The translations under genes were made by a program, and so were the position numbers. The notes beneath the pieces are model-generated. The model had not been told where the DNA came from. It was given only the letters and a program-made list of their open reading frames with translations, and made no database searches. Positions 59,479 through 64,000 of a stretch of 64,000 nt of DNA are shown piece by piece (position 1 is the first letter of the stretch; every line of letters starts with the position of its first letter). The DNA lies in the NCBI GenBank assembly GCA_017651565.1, contig JAGCCQ010000050.1, positions 1 to 64,000 of the forward strand. The letters run 5' to 3'. The stretch is from Bacilli bacterium. GTDB lineage: Bacteria; Bacillota_I; Bacilli_A; RFN20; CAG-826.

Positions 59479-59865
59479 ATGAAGTTAGGACAATCAATTT
59501 TAAAGAACTTAAACGAGATCGAAGTACACACTGTTGATAACGATCCACTTTGGGCTAAAGCTGTTGCTGAAGTTAACGCACAGTGGGAAAAAGAAAAACC
59601 AGGGGTAGCAGAAGATATTAAAGCAGAATATAAGGAATATTTAAAAACTTTAAAAGAGGCTGGATACACTAAAGAACAGATAGATAAAATGCCAGAGACA
59701 AAAGCCTATAAAGACGCTATAAAAGATCCAGACGATATATGGTGTGAGTGTGGCTATTACTCTGACGATGAAACATATTACAAAGAATACGGAGAGTTTT
59801 ACCTAGGAGTTGAGTCCGAAGGATACCTTTGTAAAAAATGTATGAAGTTTACTCAAATTGGGTAA
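59479..59865 (+). CDS. Tagged zinc-binding protein, 128 aa
   Basis: It begins MKLGQSILKNLNE|I. The first half of the body is helical (ADIKAEYKEYLKTLKEAGY-type charge pattern). The C-terminal 40 residues hold WCECGYYSDDETYYK and YLCKKCMKF, a probable four-cysteine zinc site. It lies directly upstream of the prohead protease gene. No family is assigned. Confidence 0.5.
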   Translation: MKLGQSILKNLNEIEVHTVDNDPLWAKAVAEVNAQWEKEKPGVAEDIKAEYKEYLKTLKEAGYTKEQIDKMPETKAYKDAIKDPDDIWCECGYYSDDETYYKEYGEFYLGVESEGYLCKKCMKFTQIG

Positions 59866-59877
59866 GGGGAGGTAAGT

Positions 59878-62409
59878 ATGAAAAGTACATTAATAGAAAG
59901 TACAAAATCAAAGTTTCAAGTACTAGCACAAAAACCAGCAAATGTCTTAAAAAGAATACAGGGCGTACTTTCAGACTTTGGTTCTAATAGAAATGGTAGA
60001 ATATATCCAAGAGAGTTATGGGAAAATGTAATTAATTCAGATTATGTAAAAGAAATGATTGACTCTCACGGACTTGTTGGAGAATTAGACCACCCAGAAG
60101 AAAGACTTGAAATATCACTTCAAAATGTTTCGCACGTTATTAATGATATGTGGATCGAAGGCGATAAAGTTATGGGTGTTATAGATATATTACCAACACC
60201 AAACGGAAAGATTGTAAATGAATTATTAGACTATGGTACTGATATTGGTATTAGTTCTCGTGGTGCTGGTTCTGTAGGTGCTGGAAATATAGTTGATCCA
60301 GATTATCAATTTATAACTTTTGATTTTGTAGCAAGACCTAGTTGTGAGGCAGCTAGACTTAACACAATTCTTGAGGGTGTTAAAGTTGATCTAGAGAACA
60401 ACAGTGACGATAAAGTAAATAAAATACTAGAAAGTTATAAGTCAGAACTAAAAGAAAGTTCTGATGGTGCTGATATAACAGATGAAGAGAAAGAGTTTTA
60501 TGGCTATGGAAATAGATATAGAACTTTAGAGCAAATGATTAAGTTATTTAAACAATATTCTTATGAGTTTGAAACTAAAGCACACAGGGAGAAAAATGAG
60601 TTCTATAGAGGACTTGCTGAAGGTTATAGTAGGGCTTCCTTTGAGTTAGAACATAATCTAGATCCAGAGAAACATAAATTAAACGAGGCTATGTCAGATC
60701 AAGAAGTATATAAAGTAGTGCTTAATTGGTATAAAGATCAAATTGAGGCTGGTAAAATGACACTTAATCAGTGTTACGAGTTACTATCAGATAAAGCAAA
60801 GGTTAGTTTAAATAAATTAGTTGATAAATCTAAAATACAAGAAAGTATAAGAGCAACATTAAAAAAACCTTTAAGAGAAGCCGTTGAAACAGTTTATTAT
60901 ACTCTTGCTATACCAACTGAAAAGGGGGAGCGTAACTTATTAGTTAAGGCTCCAAAGAAGTATAATATTGATAGTAAAGAAGATTATCTAAAACTTGTTG
61001 ATGATTTATATAAAAAAGGTTTAATTAATTTAGACGAAAAAGAAGATTTTGAGTTTGGTAATTTCAAATGTATTGAAAGAGACGATTCAGCAGAGTTTTT
61101 CATAAGCCACGGAATTAAACTATTAGACTTAACATCTAAAGGTAATAAGTTAAAGGAAGACTATGAAGACTATGCAAACAAAGGAGAATACTCTGATAAA
61201 GTATTTGTTGCTAAAGCAAATGACAACGAAAGAAAAAACTTAAAAAAAGAACTTGCTAAAAGATTTAAAGTAGGTACAAGAGTTTATGTTTATGGAGAAG
61301 GTCCTGGAAGTGTAAAACTATATGATGAGAAAAATGGAGAGTTTGGATCTGTAAAAGTTTTATTAGATAGGGGAGAGTTGATCCCTGTTAGTCTTGGTGT
61401 AGACCGTATTGATTTGATAAAAGATGTTGAATCTTTCGTTTGTTATAACTGTGGAAAGTATTTTGTAGGTAAGTTAAAACAAAATGGTACTATGCCTAAC
61501 TGTCCTAATTGCTATGAGACAGTATATAAAGACGATGATAGAAGAGATAGTGACGGACACGCTAATAAGGACGTGCATATCCATAAACTAGGAGAGTCAT
61601 ATAAAATGATAGGTAAACCAATATATGAAGCATATAACCCAAAAGAAGATCAAAAATATAAAAAGATGATCCAGGATGAGTTTGGCTATTGTATAGATGA
61701 GATAGATGTAGAAGGACCTGGAGAAATCTGGATATACCTTAAAGATAAATATATATCATCAGAGATGGAAGGACACACAATTCACGAGCAAACTTTTAAG
61801 GCTTGTTATGAAATGCTTAAAAATGGAATCGAAGAATCGTTAAGTGAATCTGCTGACGGTGTACCTTCATCACTAGAACTAAATACAGGAGTACTTCCAA
61901 TAATAGATACAGGTATTTATGGGCGTGAAGAAGATATATGGCGTTATATAGAAGATGACGAAGGAAGTTATGAGGATGGTCCAGAAACTATGGAAGATCT
62001 AGATAAGGCTATGATAGACATCGGTGGACCTATGCTTCAAGAGATGATACAGGAAGTTTTACCGAGTGCTACTGTAGAAGTAACAGGGGTACATCATCCT
62101 ACTTTCTATAACTATTCAACTGATGAGTTAGAGTTTAATTTAGGATATGATCCAAATGAACTTAATGAACTTATTAATAGAGCCGTTAGTGAAAAAGAGT
62201 TTGAAGAATACTTAAAATCATTTAGTAGTTACAGTGGTTTTGTTTCATTTATGGCTGATAATCTAGAGGACTTTGATACAGAAGACTATTGGAAAAAAGC
62301 AGTACAAGTTTTATGTTACTACCTAGGGGACAAAAAAGATTATCACGAAGCATTAAACTATGAAGCAACAACCGATTTCTGGGATGATGTTATTCAATCT
62401 TTTAGATAA
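59878..62409 (+). CDS. Prohead maturation protease (gp21-like) fused to a long LxE-bearing extension
   Basis: 843 residues, compared with 212 for T4 gp21. Residues 1-190 are the protease: GELDHPEERLEISL contains the probable catalytic His72, NVSHVINDMWIEGDKVMGV follows, and DIGISSRGAGSVG holds the nucleophile Ser126 or 127. The remaining 650 residues carry candidate self-cleavage sites (ILEG, ILES, LKES, LNEA, IQES, LREA, LGES, IYEA, LSES) and a zinc ribbon near 521-544 (CYNCGKYF...CPNC) resembling that of the protein at 1629. The extension may serve as scaffold or core. It is directly upstream of the capsid gene, as gp21 is close to gp23 in T4. Confidence 0.88.
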   Translation: MKSTLIESTKSKFQVLAQKPANVLKRIQGVLSDFGSNRNGRIYPRELWENVINSDYVKEMIDSHGLVGELDHPEERLEISLQNVSHVINDMWIEGDKVMGVIDILPTPNGKIVNELLDYGTDIGISSRGAGSVGAGNIVDPDYQFITFDFVARPSCEAARLNTILEGVKVDLENNSDDKVNKILESYKSELKESSDGADITDEEKEFYGYGNRYRTLEQMIKLFKQYSYEFETKAHREKNEFYRGLAEGYSRASFELEHNLDPEKHKLNEAMSDQEVYKVVLNWYKDQIEAGKMTLNQCYELLSDKAKVSLNKLVDKSKIQESIRATLKKPLREAVETVYYTLAIPTEKGERNLLVKAPKKYNIDSKEDYLKLVDDLYKKGLINLDEKEDFEFGNFKCIERDDSAEFFISHGIKLLDLTSKGNKLKEDYEDYANKGEYSDKVFVAKANDNERKNLKKELAKRFKVGTRVYVYGEGPGSVKLYDEKNGEFGSVKVLLDRGELIPVSLGVDRIDLIKDVESFVCYNCGKYFVGKLKQNGTMPNCPNCYETVYKDDDRRDSDGHANKDVHIHKLGESYKMIGKPIYEAYNPKEDQKYKKMIQDEFGYCIDEIDVEGPGEIWIYLKDKYISSEMEGHTIHEQTFKACYEMLKNGIEESLSESADGVPSSLELNTGVLPIIDTGIYGREEDIWRYIEDDEGSYEDGPETMEDLDKAMIDIGGPMLQEMIQEVLPSATVEVTGVHHPTFYNYSTDELEFNLGYDPNELNELINRAVSEKEFEEYLKSFSSYSGFVSFMADNLEDFDTEDYWKKAVQVLCYYLGDKKDYHEALNYEATTDFWDDVIQSFR

Positions 62410-62413
62410 AAAT

Positions 62414-62460
62414 AATAAAAAGAACAAAGTTTGTAATTTTTTACATTTTTTGTTCTTTTT
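62414..62460 (+). terminator. Terminator before the capsid gene
   Basis: AAAAAGAACAAA (about 62418-62427) pairs with TTTGTTCTTTTT (about 62449-62460) around a T-rich loop. It separates the protease from the capsid transcription unit so that capsid can be expressed to a much higher level. Confidence 0.7.
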
Positions 62461-62465
62461 TTATA

Positions 62466-62600
62466 TATAATAGTAGAAGAGTAAAATAACTCTTTATTGT
62501 GTTGCACTAATAGAGAAATTAGAAACTGTCTATTGGTTTACAGTGCTACTTACTACTATTACCACTAACACAAGAAAAATATTATAGGAGGAAATGAAAA
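62466..62600 (+). promoter_or_regulatory. Capsid gene promoter candidate and structured leader
   Basis: TATATATAATA (TATAAT at 62466-62471) follows the terminator and leaves a leader of about 125 nt, long for this genome. The leader can form small stems: AAGAGT/ACTCTT, ACTAATAGA with TCTATTGGT, and GCACT with AGTGC. A stable 5' structure often protects abundant phage mRNAs. An out-of-frame ATG at 62594 gives only five codons. Confidence 0.45.
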
Positions 62601-63956
62601 ATGGAAGTTAGACAATACTTAACTGAAAACGAACATTTACTTCGTAAACATAGCCGTATGATTAGTGCTGTAAACAAAGCATTAAAAGAAAATGCTAATT
62701 ACGGAAGAGAATTAGATGAGTTTAAAAAAGCTAATTTAGCAGTTATGCTTGAAAATGTTTCACACGCTTTTGATGTTAGAAAAAAACTTACTGAAGCACA
62801 AGGAACACAAGTAGGAGACATAGCAAAGAAAAATGACTATTTAAACTTAATCTCTGCAGTAATGCCAACACTAGTTGCTGAAGACCTAGTAAATGTGCAA
62901 CCTTTAAAACAAAAAGCAGGAGTAGTTTACTACTTAAAAAATGTTTTTGATGATGATAAAGGTGGAATTAGCAAGGGAGATGTAATATCTTCATTTGAAA
63001 GAGTTTATGTAGAAGACTCAAAACTAAATAGTGCGTTTAATTATTCTGCTGAAACTGTAGATAGCGAAGCACTAACTATCGTAGAAGGATCAGCAAAATT
63101 AGCTTGGATACCTGTAGTACCAGGATCAGTTGTAATCGGTACTGATACAGATGACGGAGAAGGTCATATCGGAACAGCAACTATTGATTACGAAACAGGT
63201 GTTATCACAGGTTTAACAGATCAAACTGAAGCGTCTTATAAACAAGACCTATATCAAGCACCAATTAGAGTGCCAAGAGTAAAAACAATCGTTACTGATA
63301 TTACTGTAACAGCAAGACCTAGAAAACTAGCAACTGCTTTCAGTTTAGACGCAGCTTACGATTTACAAATGACACAAAATGTTGATTTACAATCAATCAT
63401 CGCTGGTGCAGCTACTGATGAAATCAGAAGCGAAATTGATGGAGAAATCTTAAATGATTTAGCAAACTCTGGAACATCAATGACTATAAGTTGGAACCAA
63501 CCTGTACCATTTGGTATTTCAAAGTTCGATCACTATGAAAGTTTCTATCAAACAATCGTTGAGGGTGCTAATAAGATTTATGCTAAAACTCGTAGAATTA
63601 CAGGAAACTTTGTAATTGTAGGAGAAAACGCAGCTAATGTTATTGAAACTCACTCAAAGTTTAAGGCAGCTGCTAGTCTTAATGAGGCTGGACCACACGT
63701 TGCTGGAACACTTAACGGTAAGTACCTAGTTGTTAAAAACCCTTACTTTGACGCAGATCAATTCGTAATCGGTTACAACGGAGATACTCCTTGGGATGGT
63801 GGTTATGTTTATGCTCCATATATGGCAATTACATCAACTCAATTCATTATGGGAGAAAACTTCTTGGGTACTCAAGGATATGCAACTTCTTACGCAAAGA
63901 AATTACTTTCTGGTAACTTCTATGTAAACGGAACAATAACACATATCACTGAATAG
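62601..63956 (+). CDS. Major capsid protein precursor (gp23-like)
   Basis: 451 residues, somewhat shorter than T4 gp23 (521). A helical N-terminal 65 residues ends KKLTE|A at 65/66, the same position at which T4 gp23 is cleaved by gp21. Then follow YLNLISAVMPTLVAEDLVNV and QPLKQKAGVVYYLKNVF, which match the N-terminal arm of gp23, and an HK97-fold body (RIPRVKTIVTDITVTARPRK-like strand, EIRSEIDGEILNDLAN, ITGNFVIVGENAANVIE). It uses a GGAGG RBS at eight bases and visibly more GCA/GAA/AAC codons, consistent with high expression. Confidence 0.92.
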   Translation: MEVRQYLTENEHLLRKHSRMISAVNKALKENANYGRELDEFKKANLAVMLENVSHAFDVRKKLTEAQGTQVGDIAKKNDYLNLISAVMPTLVAEDLVNVQPLKQKAGVVYYLKNVFDDDKGGISKGDVISSFERVYVEDSKLNSAFNYSAETVDSEALTIVEGSAKLAWIPVVPGSVVIGTDTDDGEGHIGTATIDYETGVITGLTDQTEASYKQDLYQAPIRVPRVKTIVTDITVTARPRKLATAFSLDAAYDLQMTQNVDLQSIIAGAATDEIRSEIDGEILNDLANSGTSMTISWNQPVPFGISKFDHYESFYQTIVEGANKIYAKTRRITGNFVIVGENAANVIETHSKFKAAASLNEAGPHVAGTLNGKYLVVKNPYFDADQFVIGYNGDTPWDGGYVYAPYMAITSTQFIMGENFLGTQGYATSYAKKLLSGNFYVNGTITHITE

Positions 63957-64000
63957 TTAAGAGATCAAAAACCTTTTGTAAAATTGTAATTTTAAAAAAG

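Noticed and set aside
13741-63310. Polyglutamine/Pro repeats at the end of the ssDNA-binding gene and Gly-rich repeats in the portal as mobile or CRISPR-like repeats
   Set aside because: They are in-frame low-complexity coding tails (PQMYQQ and GGPSL units) without flanking repeats or any sign of insertion.
1-64000. Possible stop-codon reassignment (TAG or TGA as sense), as in some gut phages
   Set aside because: TAA, TAG and TGA all end well-formed genes immediately before the next RBS or start, and no gene is interrupted by an in-frame TAG or TGA.
1-64000. Avoidance of GATC
   Set aside because: GATC is frequent throughout (e.g. GGATCT, GATCCA, AGATCT), so a Dam or MboI-type site is not under selection.
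1-64000. Apparent rarity of GGCC, CCGG and GCGC
   Set aside because: These are expected to be scarce in a genome of about 30% GC with few CpGs, and I have no codon-level evidence of avoidance comparable with that for CATG and GATGC.
1-64000. tRNA genes or CRISPR arrays
   Set aside because: Intergenic gaps are short (the longest is about 190 nt) and none shows a cloverleaf or spaced repeats; the 14349 hairpin is a single stem without tRNA features.

Overview
The window is a continuous, AT-rich (by eye about 30% GC) stretch of a large lytic, T4-like tailed phage genome. Every convincing gene lies on the + strand, genes are packed or overlapping, and start sites carry strong AGGAGG-type ribosome binding sites. 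All three stop codons are used as stops, so the code is standard. The strong Shine-Dalgarno sites, a SpoVS homologue and an AbrB-type regulator point to a Firmicutes host, probably a spore-forming (clostridial) gut bacterium; this is inference. No integrase, tRNA, CRISPR, tail or lysis gene is visible, and the window ends just after the major capsid gene, so the genome continues on both sides.

Layout. 1-1.6 kb: a clamp-loader-like AAA+ remnant, an unknown gene and spoVS. 1.6-13.7 kb: very large acidic proteins with short helical N-termini and repeated [L/I]-x-E-[S/A/G] sites, plus small genes. 13.8-17.3 kb: a GroEL-like chaperonin, a sigma-like protein and a GroES-like co-chaperonin. 17.4-32.6 kb: replication, recombination and transcription block (candidate ssDNA-binding protein, RuvC-like resolvase, UvsX/RecA, Rad50/gp46 split into two genes, DNA methyltransferase, Mre11/gp47, three-domain sliding clamp, Toprim primase, DnaX-type clamp loader, gp55-like sigma). 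32.6-38 kb: small accessory genes, mostly of unknown function, including an AbrB-DUF4314 fusion, an OB-fold protein and zinc-finger proteins. 38-64 kb: packaging and head block (large terminase, HExxH peptidase behind a palindromic operator, portal, a long series of LxE-bearing proteins, a DUF5662-like protein, a glycosyltransferase, an FtsK-like translocase, the prohead protease and the major capsid protein).

How it fits together. The capsid protein has an L-T-E|A site at residues 63-66, where T4 gp23 is cut by the gp21 protease, and a gp21-like protease is encoded immediately upstream. The same [L/I]-x-E rule occurs after a 5-18 residue amphipathic N-terminus in about seventeen other proteins, and again and again inside the largest ones. 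My reading is that this phage packages a large set of internal head proteins using T4-like capsid-targeting peptides and cuts several of them, polyprotein-style, into domains and small basic peptides. One of the tagged proteins is an FtsK/SpoIIIE-type DNA translocase.

A second signal lies in the DNA itself. On reading the window through I found no CATG and no GATGC/GCATC. Asp-Ala pairs are always GAC-GCN and His before a G-starting codon is always CAC, although GAT and CAT are common elsewhere. This looks like strong selection against two restriction-type sites.
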